Source: HXMU1420-2 sp017643305
GTDB taxonomy: Bacteria > Pseudomonadota > Alphaproteobacteria > Rhodobacterales > Rhodobacteraceae
Direction: 5' to 3'
DNA: 64,000 bases
Assembly: GCA_965217135.1 (NCBI GenBank)
Contig: OZ244249.1
Span: forward strand, 1,178,001 to 1,242,000
Below, in pieces: positions 32,859-41,648 of the stretch; within the stretch, counting starts at the first letter, position 1, and the number at the start of each line of letters is the position of its first letter. Made by a program: the position numbers and the translations under genes. The notes under the pieces were generated by a model. That model had not been told where the DNA came from. It searched no databases and worked only from the letters and a program-made list of their open reading frames with translations.

Positions 32859-33857
32859 TCAGACGGCAATCAGCAGTTTGCCAGTGTTCTCGCCCTTATA
32901 CAGCATCTCAATCGCGCCCGGCGCGGTCTCGGGCCCTTGCAGGATATGTTCGCGCACCGACAGCTTGCCGGCGCGCACCCAACCTGCCAATGCGTTGCGG
33001 GCTTCGTCCAGGCGGTCGGCAAAATCGAAGATCAACAGCCCCTGCATCCGTGCACGTGCCACCAGCAACTGGCGGTGCACGCGCGGGCCAATGGGCAGCG
33101 GATCCCATTCGGTGATGGAGGCGGTGCCGCAAATGGCAATCCGAGCGCCGTGTGCCAGGTGGGTCATAACCGCGTCAGAAATCGGACCGCAGGTGTTGTC
33201 GAAATAGCAATCCACGCCATCCGGGCAGGCCGCTGCCACCGCCGCGCTTACATCTTCGGATTTGTAGTCGATGGCGGCGTCAAAGCCGAACTCTTCCAGA
33301 CACTGCCGAGTTTTCTCTGGCCCGCCCGCGATGCCCACCGTGCGGCAGCCGAGGATCTTGGAGATCTGGCCGACGGCAGAGCCCACCGCGCCCGCCGCAG
33401 TGGAGACCACAACCGTATCGCCTGCCTTGGCTGATAGTGTGTCCATCACGCCGAAATATGCGGTGGTGCCGTTCAACCCTAGGATCCCCAGCGCATAGGT
33501 ACGGGGCAGGTCGGTTTCCATTACTTTGTGACCAATGTTGCTGCCATCGCTCAGCGCGTGGCTCTGCCAGCCCAGCATGCCTTCAACCACGTCGCCTTCG
33601 GAGTAATCCGAGTGGCGGGAAGCAATGACTTCACCCACCGCCAGCGACCGCATTGGCGTGCCCAACTCCACTGGCGGGGAATAGTTCGGCACGTCATTGG
33701 CCCAGCCGCGCATGGCCGGGTCGACAGACCAGTGGCTGACCCGGATCAGCATCTGACCTTCGCCCGGTTCGGGCACATCGACCTCTCGCAGTTCGAAATG
33801 CTGGGGCTTGGGCACGCCGACCGGGCGCCGGGCCAGGATCACTTGGCTGTTTTTCAT
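32859..33857 (-). CDS. NADP-dependent oxidoreductase (zinc-independent MDR family)
   Basis: 332 residues of the medium-chain reductase family related to leukotriene B4 12-hydroxydehydrogenase and CurA, which reduce alpha,beta-unsaturated ketones or aldehydes with NADPH. Seen: LRVSHWSVDPAMRGW-like segment (IRVSHWSVDPAMRGW near 40), GLNGTTAYFGV near 125, nucleotide loop STAAGAVGSAVGQ near 147, and DNTCG near 222. No zinc-binding Cys cluster. The ATG at 33857 follows GGAGGTCCCC. Divergent from gatC. Confidence 0.88.
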   Translation of the reverse strand: MKNSQVILARRPVGVPKPQHFELREVDVPEPGEGQMLIRVSHWSVDPAMRGWANDVPNYSPPVELGTPMRSLAVGEVIASRHSDYSEGDVVEGMLGWQSHALSDGSNIGHKVMETDLPRTYALGILGLNGTTAYFGVMDTLSAKAGDTVVVSTAAGAVGSAVGQISKILGCRTVGIAGGPEKTRQCLEEFGFDAAIDYKSEDVSAAVAAACPDGVDCYFDNTCGPISDAVMTHLAHGARIAICGTASITEWDPLPIGPRVHRQLLVARARMQGLLIFDFADRLDEARNALAGWVRAGKLSVREHILQGPETAPGAIEMLYKGENTGKLLIAV

Positions 33858-33998
33858 GGGGACCTCCGCGAATGTTCCACGATCCTGCGCACAGAACGCG
33901 ACGGTCGCAAGGGCAATTCCCCCGGTACATGCGGGGGCGGTCTTGAAGCCGGGCACGCGCGACTGTAAACGGCGCAGGACGCATCGGAGAGTTGCCCC

Positions 33999-34286
33999 AT
34001 GTCCATCGACGAAAGCACGGCCGCCAAGGTGGCCAAACTGGCCCGGATCAAGGTCGAAGACGCAGATTTGCCGGCGCTGGCGGCGGAGTTCAATACCATT
34101 CTGGGTTTCATCGAACAGCTTGGTGAAGTTGACGTGGACGGGGTTGAACCGATGGTGTCGGTCACGCCCATGCGGCTGAAACGTCGCGTGGACGAGGTGA
34201 CCGATGGCAACATGCCCGACAAGGTGATGTCGAATGCCCCCGATGCGCGCGAAGGCTTCTTCGCTGTGCCGAAAGTGGTGGAGTAA
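33999..34286 (+). CDS. gatC: Aspartyl/glutamyl-tRNA amidotransferase subunit C
   Basis: 95 residues. Small subunit that wraps GatA and stabilises the GatCAB complex, which turns Glu-tRNA(Gln) and Asp-tRNA(Asn) into their amides. Seen: VAKLARIKVEDADLPALAAE, FIEQLGEVDVDGVEPMVSVT and LRRDEV-like KRRVDEVTDGN. Five bases separate it from gatA. gatB is not in this window, which is common in this group. Confidence 0.93.
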   Translation: MSIDESTAAKVAKLARIKVEDADLPALAAEFNTILGFIEQLGEVDVDGVEPMVSVTPMRLKRRVDEVTDGNMPDKVMSNAPDAREGFFAVPKVVE

Positions 34287-34291
34287 GCCCG

Positions 34292-35788
34292 ATGACACGT
34301 GAATCGTCTCTCAACCGATACGGCCTGTCTGACGCGCGCGACCTGTTGCGCAAGGGTGAAGTAAGCTCGGTCGATCTGACCAATGCCTGCCTGGAGGCCA
34401 TCGAAGGCGCCGGAGTGCTGAACGCGTTTGTGCACAAGACGCCTGAGATTGCGCTAGAGCGGGCCGAGGCAGCGGACAAGCGGCTGGCACAAGGCGACGC
34501 GCCCAAGATGTGCGGCCTGCCGATCGGCATCAAGGATTTGTTCTGTACCAAGGGTGTGCCCAGCCAGGCGGCGTCGAACATCCTGGAAGGGTTCAAGCCT
34601 GAATACGAATCCACCGTCAGCCAGAATCTGCAGGATGCAGGCGCAGTGATGCTGGGCAAACTGAACATGGACGAATTTGCCATGGGCTCGTCCAATGAAA
34701 CCGCGTGTTACGGCAACGTGGTGAACCCTTGGCGGCGGGACAATGATGACGCCCAGCTGACCCCGGGCGGGTCTTCGGGCGGGTCGGCTTCGGCTGTGGC
34801 GGCGGATCTGTGTCTGGCCGCGACCGGCACCGACACGGGCGGCTCCATCCGTCAGCCAGCGGCCTTTGCCGGCATCACAGGTATCAAGCCGACCTATGGG
34901 CGGTGTTCGCGCTGGGGCATCGTTGCTTTTGCCTCTTCCCTGGATCAGGCCGGACCGATGACCAAATCGGTGCGTGATGCCGCGATCATGCTGGAGGCGA
35001 TGTGCGGGCATGATCCCAAGGATAGCACCAGCGCCGATCTGACGGTGCCGGATTTCGAGGCGATGCTGACCGGGGATATCCGGGGCAAAACCATCGGCAT
35101 TCCGCGTGAATACCGCATGGACGGCATGCCGGATGAGATTGAGGCGCTGTGGGCCGAAGGCCGCAAGATGATGGAGGATGCGGGGGCGAAGATTGTCGAT
35201 ATCTCCCTGCCGCATACCAAATACGCGCTGCCTGCCTACTACGTAATCGCACCGGCGGAGGCGTCTTCGAACCTCGCGCGCTATGACGGTGTGCGCTATG
35301 GCCACAGGGCCAAGTTGGCGCAGGGCGATGGCATTACCGAGATGTATGAAAAGACCCGCGCCGAAGGGTTTGGGCCCGAGGTGAAGCGCCGGGTGATGAT
35401 CGGCACCTATGTGCTGTCTGCAGGCTTCTACGACGCCTATTACAACAGAGCGCGTAAGGTGCGGACACTGATCAAGAAGGACTTCGAAGAGGCGTTTGCT
35501 GCGGGTGTGGATTATATCCTGACACCGGCTACACCGTCTGCGGCCTTCGGGCTGGGCGAAATGACCGATGCCGACCCGGTGCGGATGTATCTGAACGACG
35601 TATTCACTGTGACCGTGAACCTGGCCGGACTGCCCGGCGTGTCTGTGCCTGCGGGGCTGGACAAGCAAGGCCTGCCGCTGGGCCTGCAGCTCATCGGCCG
35701 CCCTTGGGAAGAGGGCGATCTGCTGAACGCTGCGCAGGTTCTTGAAAATGCCGCAGGTTTTGTGGCCAAACCGTCGAAATGGTGGTAG
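34292..35788 (+). CDS. gatA: Aspartyl/glutamyl-tRNA amidotransferase subunit A
   Basis: 498 residues, amidase-signature enzyme that releases ammonia from glutamine for tRNA-dependent amidation. Seen: catalytic Lys in GLPIGIKDLF near 75, the Gly/Ser motif GGSSGGSASAVAA near 155 with the cis-Ser, and the nucleophile Ser in GTDTGGSIRQPAA near 178. Normal length. In one operon with gatC, 5 bases apart. The downstream lipoprotein starts 40 bases later and may be co-transcribed. Confidence 0.95.
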   Translation: MTRESSLNRYGLSDARDLLRKGEVSSVDLTNACLEAIEGAGVLNAFVHKTPEIALERAEAADKRLAQGDAPKMCGLPIGIKDLFCTKGVPSQAASNILEGFKPEYESTVSQNLQDAGAVMLGKLNMDEFAMGSSNETACYGNVVNPWRRDNDDAQLTPGGSSGGSASAVAADLCLAATGTDTGGSIRQPAAFAGITGIKPTYGRCSRWGIVAFASSLDQAGPMTKSVRDAAIMLEAMCGHDPKDSTSADLTVPDFEAMLTGDIRGKTIGIPREYRMDGMPDEIEALWAEGRKMMEDAGAKIVDISLPHTKYALPAYYVIAPAEASSNLARYDGVRYGHRAKLAQGDGITEMYEKTRAEGFGPEVKRRVMIGTYVLSAGFYDAYYNRARKVRTLIKKDFEEAFAAGVDYILTPATPSAAFGLGEMTDADPVRMYLNDVFTVTVNLAGLPGVSVPAGLDKQGLPLGLQLIGRPWEEGDLLNAAQVLENAAGFVAKPSKWW

Positions 35789-35828
35789 ACTGCGCACCAA
35801 GAATAACAAAAGCGGCAGGATAGCAGTT

Positions 35829-36632
35829 ATGCGCGCAGTGGTTTTGGTGGCAGCCCTTGGGCTGACAGCAGCCTGTGCACCGGAAATCCCAGAAAGCGGT
35901 GCAGGGTTCGATACGTCGTTTGATGATGCTTTGGCTCAGGACGCAGCCATCGCCGGGGCCCGCACGGGCGCGGCGGTGCCGCCGCCCAAGGTGGTGTCGA
36001 CAGAAACATTGGCCGCCGCCGATACGGCCCCGCTTGCCCCGCAGGTTGTGGCCGCAGCTGTGCCTCCGCAGCCACAGCCTTTGCCCGCACCGGTCAGCCG
36101 TGCAGTGACGACCCAGACAGAAACCGCAGAAGATATTGCCAATGAAACGGCGGCCGCGCTGCAGGCAGCGGCGCAAAACTCCGGTATGGCCCCGGTGGAG
36201 GCGAGCCCGAACAACCCGCCGCCCCAGCAATACAGCAATCCGGGCATCTCGGACGAAAACGATTTTCAGGCGGTTTCTTCCCGCGAATCCATTGACAGCG
36301 ACGCCGCCCGTTTGAAACAGAACCGCGAAGCTTATGCTGTGGTTGCGCCCACCGCCGTGCCGGAACGTCCCGAAGACAGCGCACCGAACATCGTCAGTTT
36401 CGCGCTTTCGACCAGCAACCAGCCCGGCACGCGGGTTTATTCCCGAACTGGGATCAACCTGAGCGCCAAGGCACAGCGGAACTGTGCAAAATATACCTCA
36501 GCAGATCAGGCGCAGATAGCTTTCCTGTCCAGCGGTGGGCCCCAACGGGACCGTATGGGGCTGGATCCGGACGGGGATGGGTTTGCCTGCGCATGGGACC
36601 CGACACCATTCCGGCAGGCTGTAAAAAGCTGA
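35829..36632 (+). CDS. Lipoprotein with Excalibur-like calcium-binding C-terminus
   Basis: About 267 residues. Signal MRAVVLVAALGLTAAC has a lipobox ending in Cys near residue 16. The middle is long, low-complexity and rich in Ala, Pro and Gln. The C-terminal ~50 residues contain NCAKYTSADQAQIAFLSSGG and DPDGDGFACAWDP, an Excalibur-type DxDxDGxxC motif with paired Cys. It is anchored in a membrane with a probable Ca-binding tail. Downstream amidase starts 5 bases after its stop, suggesting a cell-envelope role. Confidence 0.8.
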   Translation: MRAVVLVAALGLTAACAPEIPESGAGFDTSFDDALAQDAAIAGARTGAAVPPPKVVSTETLAAADTAPLAPQVVAAAVPPQPQPLPAPVSRAVTTQTETAEDIANETAAALQAAAQNSGMAPVEASPNNPPPQQYSNPGISDENDFQAVSSRESIDSDAARLKQNREAYAVVAPTAVPERPEDSAPNIVSFALSTSNQPGTRVYSRTGINLSAKAQRNCAKYTSADQAQIAFLSSGGPQRDRMGLDPDGDGFACAWDPTPFRQAVKS

Positions 36633-36637
36633 CCCGG

Positions 36638-37126
36638 ATGCAACCGATCTGGCACCCGTCACCCAATTTTGGGGACCGTCGGGAGGGGTTGGTGCCGCAG
36701 TGGATCGTCCTGCATTATACCGCGATGGACAGCGCCGGCGCTGCGCTGCAGCGGCTTTGTGATCCGCAAGCGGAGGTCAGCGCGCATTACCTGATCGGAT
36801 CGGACGGTAGGCTTTGGCAGATGGTCGATGAACCCTGCCGTGCGTGGCACGCCGGTGCAGGGCAATGGCAGGGTCTGGATGATGTGAATTCGCGCAGCAT
36901 CGGGATCGAACTCGACAATCGCGGCAACCACCCATTTGCCGAACCGCAGATGGCGGTGCTGGAGGCGCTGTTGCCGCAGATCATGGGACGCTGGAGCATC
37001 CCAGCTGAGGGTGTGATCGGCCATTCTGACAGCGCGCCGGGTCGCAAGTTTGATCCCGGCCCACGTTTTGACTGGGCGCGGCTGGTGCGTCAGGGGCTGG
37101 CTGTTCCGCGCCACCGGGACCATTGA
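36638..37126 (+). CDS. N-acetylmuramoyl-L-alanine amidase (AmpD type)
   Basis: About 162 residues, Amidase_2 fold. It cleaves the amide between N-acetylmuramic acid and the stem peptide; the lack of a signal peptide favours a cytoplasmic AmpD-like recycling role. Seen: WIVLHYTAMDSA with the first Zn His near 26, HYLIGSDGRLWQMV, NSRSIGIELDN with the conserved Glu and Asn, and GHSDSAPGRKFDPG with the last His, Lys and Asp. The ATG at 36638 follows the lipoprotein stop by 5 bases. rnpB begins about 30 bases downstream. Confidence 0.88.
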   Translation: MQPIWHPSPNFGDRREGLVPQWIVLHYTAMDSAGAALQRLCDPQAEVSAHYLIGSDGRLWQMVDEPCRAWHAGAGQWQGLDDVNSRSIGIELDNRGNHPFAEPQMAVLEALLPQIMGRWSIPAEGVIGHSDSAPGRKFDPGPRFDWARLVRQGLAVPRHRDH

Positions 37127-37156
37127 CGCAGCATCGCTTTGCTGCCACATGCGCTG

Positions 37157-37574
37157 ACGCGCGGAGGGTCGGATGGCCGCTGCGGCGGGTTCCCCGCCGG
37201 AGAGGAAAGTCCGGACTCCCTGAAGCAACGGTGCCGGGTAACGCCCGGGCGGGTTTGGCGGGTTCCCTGCCGGGTCCGACGGAAAGCGCCACAGAGAACA
37301 GACCGCCCTGCATGCAGGGTAAGGGTGAAACGGTGGGGTAAGAGCCCACCGCGCCTCTGGCAACAGGGGTGGCACGGCAAGCCCCACCGGGAGCAATGCC
37401 GAATAGGACCCCCGCGCGGGCCGGTCTCGGCAACGGGATACCGCCGCTAGGTACGCTTCAGCCGAGAGGGGTCGGGTTGGCAGCTATAGGCCTGCGGCAA
37501 CGCTGGTCATAGAGGAATGGTCATCGAAGGGGGCAACCCTGGAACAGAATCCGGCTTACAGGCTCTCCGCGCGC
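37157..37574 (+). ncRNA. rnpB: RNase P RNA (class A)
   Basis: Catalytic RNA of RNase P, which matures tRNA 5' ends. Seen: the 5' conserved GAGGAAAGTCCGGACT core at about 37200, ACAGA near 37280, and the 3' partner ACAGAATCCGGCTTACAG near 37543-37560. The P1 helix closes with CGCGCGGAG at 37158-37166 pairing to CTCCGCGCG at 37565-37573, which sets both ends. About 418 nt, normal for alphaproteobacteria. Confidence 0.95.
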
Positions 37575-37735
37575 AGAACCTTTGTTCGGGCCCAGTAAAA
37601 CGTGGCGTATGGGCCGTGCAGATTCCCGGCCTCTTCCCCCCGGATATCGGTTGACAGGGCCATGAATCCGCGTAAAAGGCGGGCTTCACGAATTTACTCC
37701 GGGCCGGACGTTGCGCCCGATGCAGGAGACATCCG

Positions 37736-37903
37736 ATGGCGAAGCCAACCACGATCAAAATCCGCCTGAACTCCACCGCAGGCACCGGCCATTTCTACGT
37801 GACCAAGAAAAACGCACGCACCATGACCGAAAAGATGTCGGTCCGGAAATATGACCCGGTTGCGCGCAAGCACGTGGAATACAAGGAAGGCAAGATCAAA
37901 TAA
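37736..37903 (+). CDS. rpmG: 50S ribosomal protein L33
   Basis: 55 residues, too short for many gene callers. Begins MAKPTTIKIRLNSTAGTGHF and continues YVTKKNARTMTEKMSVRKYD, ending EGKIK, a standard alphaproteobacterial L33 without the Zn-ribbon cysteines. AGGAG precedes the ATG by 8 bases. A clear Rho-independent terminator follows at 37928. Component of the large ribosomal subunit near the E site. Confidence 0.95.
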   Translation: MAKPTTIKIRLNSTAGTGHFYVTKKNARTMTEKMSVRKYDPVARKHVEYKEGKIK

Positions 37904-37927
37904 GCCTTACTTGCAGAAACGGTTTTG

Positions 37928-37960
37928 AAAGGGTCACATGTCATGTGGCCCTTTTGTTTT
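37928..37960 (+). terminator. Rho-independent terminator of rpmG
   Basis: AAAGGGTCACAT pairs with ATGTGGCCCTTT around a short loop and is followed by TTTTGTTTTTT. Lies 25 bases after the rpmG stop. Confidence 0.85.
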
Positions 37961-37973
37961 TTGGGAGAACGCC

Positions 37974-38462
37974 TTGGCCATCGCGGTCCGAACAGCGCGA
38001 TCTGGCGATTTGGCCGCAGTGGATGCGGTGCTGGCCCGCGCTTATCCTCGTCTTTTGAAACCGGACTACCCGCCTTCGGTCCTGGTGACGGCACTGCCGT
38101 TGATCAGCCGTGCGCAACCGTCGCTGTTGGCCAGTGGCACCTACTACGTGGTCGAAGATGATGCAGGACAGGTCGTAGGCGCAGGTGGCTGGACCAAGGA
38201 CAGGGCCTCGGCAGAGCTGGGCCATATCCGGCATGTGGTGACCGATGACCGCATGACGCGGCAGGGCGTGGCGCGCGCGGTGATGACGCGTGTGTTTGAA
38301 ACCGCGCAGTCTGCGGGCATCGTGCATCTGCTGTGTTACGCCACCAGGACCGCTGTACCGTTTTACGAAGCGATGGGGTTTGCCACGGTTGGCTCAATGG
38401 AGATGATGCTGCGGCCCGGTATCGTGTTTCCAGCGATCCGGATGGAACGCCTGCTGGACTGA
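37974..38462 (+). CDS. GNAT-family N-acetyltransferase
   Basis: About 162 residues with a GNAT fold: HIRHVVTDDRMTRQGVARAV provides the acetyl-CoA-binding RxGVA loop, and AVPFYEAMGF is the usual C-terminal motif. Acceptor unknown. I choose the TTG at 37974 because GGGAG lies 6 bases upstream; the only upstream ATG falls inside the rpmG terminator hairpin. Confidence 0.8.
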   Translation: MAIAVRTARSGDLAAVDAVLARAYPRLLKPDYPPSVLVTALPLISRAQPSLLASGTYYVVEDDAGQVVGAGGWTKDRASAELGHIRHVVTDDRMTRQGVARAVMTRVFETAQSAGIVHLLCYATRTAVPFYEAMGFATVGSMEMMLRPGIVFPAIRMERLLD

Positions 38463-38540
38463 CGGCTAAGCGACGCCGCCCCACTTCTGACGTGTTTGTC
38501 TGGTTCCTAGGCTCCCAAAATCTGCATCGGGACTGCCACT

Positions 38541-39044
38541 ATGAAACGTATCTGCCTGCTGACCGCCGGGATCCTGACCCTCTCGGCCTGTGAAAATGCC
38601 GCCAAAAACCAAAGCACCGGTTTCAGCGGGCTTGGGTCCGAACCGACGGTGGCGCAGGCTGATTATCTCGATCCGCGTTTGAACACAGGCACGCTCTATT
38701 CTGATATCCCATCGCGCGCCGTACGGTCGGGCAGTGCCAACCGGGCAGATCATGCTGAACTGGTTATTCGCAAGGCCAGCGGATCGGGTTGGCGGTCCAA
38801 GGCGGTGACAGTGGATGGCCAGCCATTGGCTTTGAGCGTGCTGTATGTCAACACGATCCCCTATGCTGTGCTGAAGCCGAAATCGGGATTGTTCACGCCT
38901 GATATCGTGCCAGAAACCAGCGCCGCCTTTGGCGCCAAGGCGGCTCAGCTTACAGGGTGTCCTGCCGCCAGCCAGGTGTATGCCGTGGGCCCGCGGCCAA
39001 ACCGCCCGCAGGGCCTGACCATGGCGCTCGCCTGTGCGGGTTGA
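38541..39044 (+). CDS. Lipoprotein of unknown function
   Basis: 167 residues. MKRICLLTAGILTLSAC is a lipoprotein signal with lipobox LSAC. The mature part contains NTGTLYSDIPSRAVRSG and an SYVNTIPYAVLKP-like strand region; two Cys near the end (LTGCPA, LACAG) may pair. No family recognised. Its stop abuts the stop of the convergent DUF1272 gene. Confidence 0.75.
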   Translation: MKRICLLTAGILTLSACENAAKNQSTGFSGLGSEPTVAQADYLDPRLNTGTLYSDIPSRAVRSGSANRADHAELVIRKASGSGWRSKAVTVDGQPLALSVLYVNTIPYAVLKPKSGLFTPDIVPETSAAFGAKAAQLTGCPAASQVYAVGPRPNRPQGLTMALACAG

Positions 39045-39353
39045 TTACCGCTGATCCGGCGGCACGTCGCGCAGGCGTTCGCTCAGTGTGCGGCGGTCGT
39101 CTTCTGAATACCGATTGTGCCGCCGCTTGGTCCCGGCCGGGTGGTTCCCCAGACCGGTGCCATTGCGCCAAGCGGTTTTGGGCCGGATCGGGCGCGGCAC
39201 GAGGTTGCCGCCACAATTGGCGCAGACGCCTGCCAGCACATCCTCGGCGCAGGTGATGCAATAGGTGCATTCATAGGTACAAATCCGAGCATCAGATCTG
39301 TCGGGTGGCAGATCGCAATCGCAGATCTCGCAGTTTGGTCGAAGTTCCAGCAT
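39045..39353 (-). CDS. DUF1272 zinc-ribbon-like protein
   Basis: About 102 residues. The N-terminal MLELRPNCEICDCDLPPDRS, ICTYECTYCITCAEDVLAG and VCANCGGNLVPRPIRP match DUF1272, a Cys-rich presumed zinc-binding domain of unknown function. Four Cys pairs fit two metal sites. The C-terminal tail is basic and Arg-rich. ATG at 39353 is at the conserved MLELRPN start. Confidence 0.88.
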   Translation of the reverse strand: MLELRPNCEICDCDLPPDRSDARICTYECTYCITCAEDVLAGVCANCGGNLVPRPIRPKTAWRNGTGLGNHPAGTKRRHNRYSEDDRRTLSERLRDVPPDQR

Positions 39354-39413
39354 GTAGGAGAGACTGAATGCGTTTACCGGGTGAGGCAAGCCTGATCACA
39401 TCCTTACAAAGGA

Positions 39414-39442
39414 AAAGGGCCGGTCGTAGTGACCGGCCCTTT
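39414..39442 (-). terminator. Terminator of the Bax inhibitor-1-like gene
   Basis: AAAGGGCCGGTC-N5-GACCGGCCCTTT, a perfect 12-base stem. On the minus strand the second arm runs into TTTTCCTTTG. It lies 24 bases past the stop at 39466. Confidence 0.8.
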
Positions 39443-39465
39443 GCATTTCTGGTGTTTTGACCTGC

Positions 39466-40254
39466 TTATTCGCGGTTGCCCAGCAGCTGCAGCAGGAACA
39501 TAAACATGTTGATAAAGTCCAGATATAGGTTCAGCGCGCCCATGATCGCTGCCTTGCCCAACCATTCCTGATCGCCGGTATGGGCCATCTCCAGGTAGGT
39601 GTTCTTGATTTTCTGCGTGTCATACGCGGTCAGACCCGCAAAGATCAGCACACCGATGATCGAAATTGCGAACATGATCGCCGGGCTGCCCAGGAAGATG
39701 TTGATGATCGACGCGACGATCAGGCCGATCACACCCATGATCAGGAAGCTGCCCCAGCCGGAGATGTCTTTCTTGGTGGTGTAACCCCAGATCGACAGGC
39801 CCGCGAAAGCGATGGATGTGATCAGGAACACCTGGATCACCGAATATCCAGTGAAGACCATGAAGATCCAGCTGATCGACAGGCCCATAGTGGCCGCAAA
39901 AACGTAGAACACCAACTGCGCGGAGGCAGCTGACAGCCGATTAATCGCGGCGCCAAAGCCAAAGACAAAGGCCAGCGGCAGGAACATAATCACCCATTTC
40001 AGCGGGGATGTATAAATCGCTGCACCCAAGCTGGTCAGGTACTTGCCTTCGCCAATCTGCGCAGCGGCCAGTGCCGGGTCGGTTGTTGTAGCCAGGCCGG
40101 AAATGGCCCATGCAGCGGCAAATGTGATCAACATGCCTACGGACATCGTGCCATAGACCTTGTTCATGTGGGCGCGCAGGCCCTCATCAATATCGGCAGC
40201 CCGGACGCCGGCGGCGGCGCGGCCCATGGTTCTGCCTGTGTCGTACTCAGCCAT
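39466..40254 (-). CDS. Bax inhibitor-1/YccA-family membrane protein
   Basis: About 262 residues, seven hydrophobic segments, matching BI-1-like (YccA/YbhL) proteins. Bacterial members are inner-membrane proteins linked to FtsH proteolysis or to Ca/H leak; the exact role here is unknown. Seen: N-terminal cytosolic HMNKVYGTMSVGMLITFAAA, IGLIVASIINIFLG and the C-terminal FAGLTAYDTQKIKNTYLEMA with conserved Asp residues. Start ATG 40254 (MAEYDTGRTMGRAAAG) is preferred. A strong terminator follows. Confidence 0.9.
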   Translation of the reverse strand: MAEYDTGRTMGRAAAGVRAADIDEGLRAHMNKVYGTMSVGMLITFAAAWAISGLATTTDPALAAAQIGEGKYLTSLGAAIYTSPLKWVIMFLPLAFVFGFGAAINRLSAASAQLVFYVFAATMGLSISWIFMVFTGYSVIQVFLITSIAFAGLSIWGYTTKKDISGWGSFLIMGVIGLIVASIINIFLGSPAIMFAISIIGVLIFAGLTAYDTQKIKNTYLEMAHTGDQEWLGKAAIMGALNLYLDFINMFMFLLQLLGNRE

Positions 40255-40381
40255 TGAGATACTCCAGTTAAAATTACTCACTCCGCAGAAACCCTTCTGC
40301 GGCACTCCCGACCAATATCGGTGTCTTTGGGCTGATTTTCAAGATTTTCTGTCAGGTATGCACACAGCGTTGCATAATCGG

Positions 40382-40407
40382 AAACGGCCCGCAAAACGGG
40401 CCGTTTT
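40382..40407. terminator. Bidirectional-looking terminator between two minus-strand genes
   Basis: AAACGGCCC-GCAAAAC-GGGCCGTTT, with TTTTAATT following on the plus strand. It lies 21 bases past the DUF1127 stop and upstream of the BI-1-like gene. Confidence 0.65.
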
Positions 40408-40428
40408 AATTAAATCTGAACATCGGCG

Positions 40429-40635
40429 TCAGCGCAGCCAGTGGGCCGGGACATCCCACATCGGGCGACGGGATTCTTCCACGGCCTCAGTGCGGGTCAG
40501 ACCGATATCAGACAGAGCGCGGGCATCCATTTTGCGCAGCTGACGGCGCTGTTTGCGGATCGAAAGCATTTGGGTCAGCGACGGAAGGTTGCGGTGGATC
40601 GGATACGGGGTGCGGGTGTCGGAGAAGTAGGTCAT
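40429..40635 (-). CDS. DUF1127 small basic protein
   Basis: 68 residues. C-terminal DUF1127 segment RRQLRKMDARALSDIGLTRT (arginine-rich helix then the DIGLTR motif). Small DUF1127 proteins in alphaproteobacteria affect RNA turnover and phosphate or stress responses; specific function here unknown. Divergent from the LysR gene at 40764 with an AT-rich 128-base region between, so that regulator may control it. Confidence 0.88.
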   Translation of the reverse strand: MTYFSDTRTPYPIHRNLPSLTQMLSIRKQRRQLRKMDARALSDIGLTRTEAVEESRRPMWDVPAHWLR

Positions 40636-40763
40636 AATCTGCGCCCTTTCTTTGGTTTGCGATGATTGGCTGTATTTTCATCAATTTCCTTGATGCATAT
40701 GGGGGAATGTGTTCTATTTTGAAAACGAATGTTTGTGTCAAATACCATCAAGGATTGTGATGA

Positions 40764-41645
40764 ATGCGTAATCTCGACATCACCACGCTCAGATCCTTCG
40801 TCGCTGTGGCCGATTCTGGCGGTGTGACGCGGGCGGCCGGGTTTCTTCACCTGACGCAATCTGCGGTGTCGATGCAGATCAAGCGGCTGGAGCAGATGCT
40901 GGACCTGGAGTTGCTCGACCGTTCGGGTCGGGGCATTTCGCTGACGGCCTCGGGGGAACAATTGCTGGGCTACGCCAGGCGCATGGTGGCTCTGAATGAT
41001 GAAGTCATGGCGCGCCTGACGGATCAGGCATTTGAAGGCGAGGTGACGCTGGGTGTGCCCCATGATGTGGTGCAGCCGACCATTCCCCGCGTGTTGCAAC
41101 GGTTCCACGCCAGTTTCCCACGGGTGCGGGTGCAGTTGATTTCGTCTTTCACCCGTGAATTGAAGGCGCTGTATGCGCGGGGCGAATGCGACATCATATT
41201 GACCACCGAATCCGCTGTGTCGGAGGGGGGCGAACAGATCCATCGCAGCCCGCTGGTCTGGGTCGGTGCGCCGAATGGGTCGATGTGGCGGCAACACCCT
41301 TTGCGGCTGGCGTTTCAGCGGAAATGTATTTTCCGCCCTCTGGCCACTGCCGCACTGGATCAGGCCGGGATCGACTGGGACATGGTGGTCGACAGCGATT
41401 CCGACCGGACGATCGAGGCCACGATCAGTGCGGATCTGGGCGTTGGAGTGTTACTGGAAGAAAGCGTGCCACCGCAGATGATCCGGATTGACCACAATGG
41501 CGCGTTGCCGGAGCTGCCGCTGCAGAACATTAATATGTATGGGGCGGACGCGCCGAAATCTCAGCTGATCACCGAATTGTCGGACCTGCTGCGCATGATG
41601 TTCGGTGGGGTAGGGCAGCCCGCGTTACGGTTGGCGAGCAAATAG
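40764..41645 (+). CDS. LysR-family transcriptional regulator
   Basis: 293 residues. HTH region LDITTLRSFVAVADSGGVTR and AGFLHLTQSAVSMQIKRLEQ, followed by a substrate-binding domain (GEVTLGVPHDVVQPTIPRVL). It resembles the LrhA-like group. Divergent from the DUF1127 gene, which is the most likely target besides itself. Its stop is 4 bases from the stop of the convergent quinone oxidoreductase gene. Confidence 0.88.
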   Translation: MRNLDITTLRSFVAVADSGGVTRAAGFLHLTQSAVSMQIKRLEQMLDLELLDRSGRGISLTASGEQLLGYARRMVALNDEVMARLTDQAFEGEVTLGVPHDVVQPTIPRVLQRFHASFPRVRVQLISSFTRELKALYARGECDIILTTESAVSEGGEQIHRSPLVWVGAPNGSMWRQHPLRLAFQRKCIFRPLATAALDQAGIDWDMVVDSDSDRTIEATISADLGVGVLLEESVPPQMIRIDHNGALPELPLQNINMYGADAPKSQLITELSDLLRMMFGGVGQPALRLASK

Positions 41646-41648
41646 GCC

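Noticed and set aside
34454..35809. 451-residue open frame on the minus strand
   Set aside because: Antisense shadow of gatA; no motifs.
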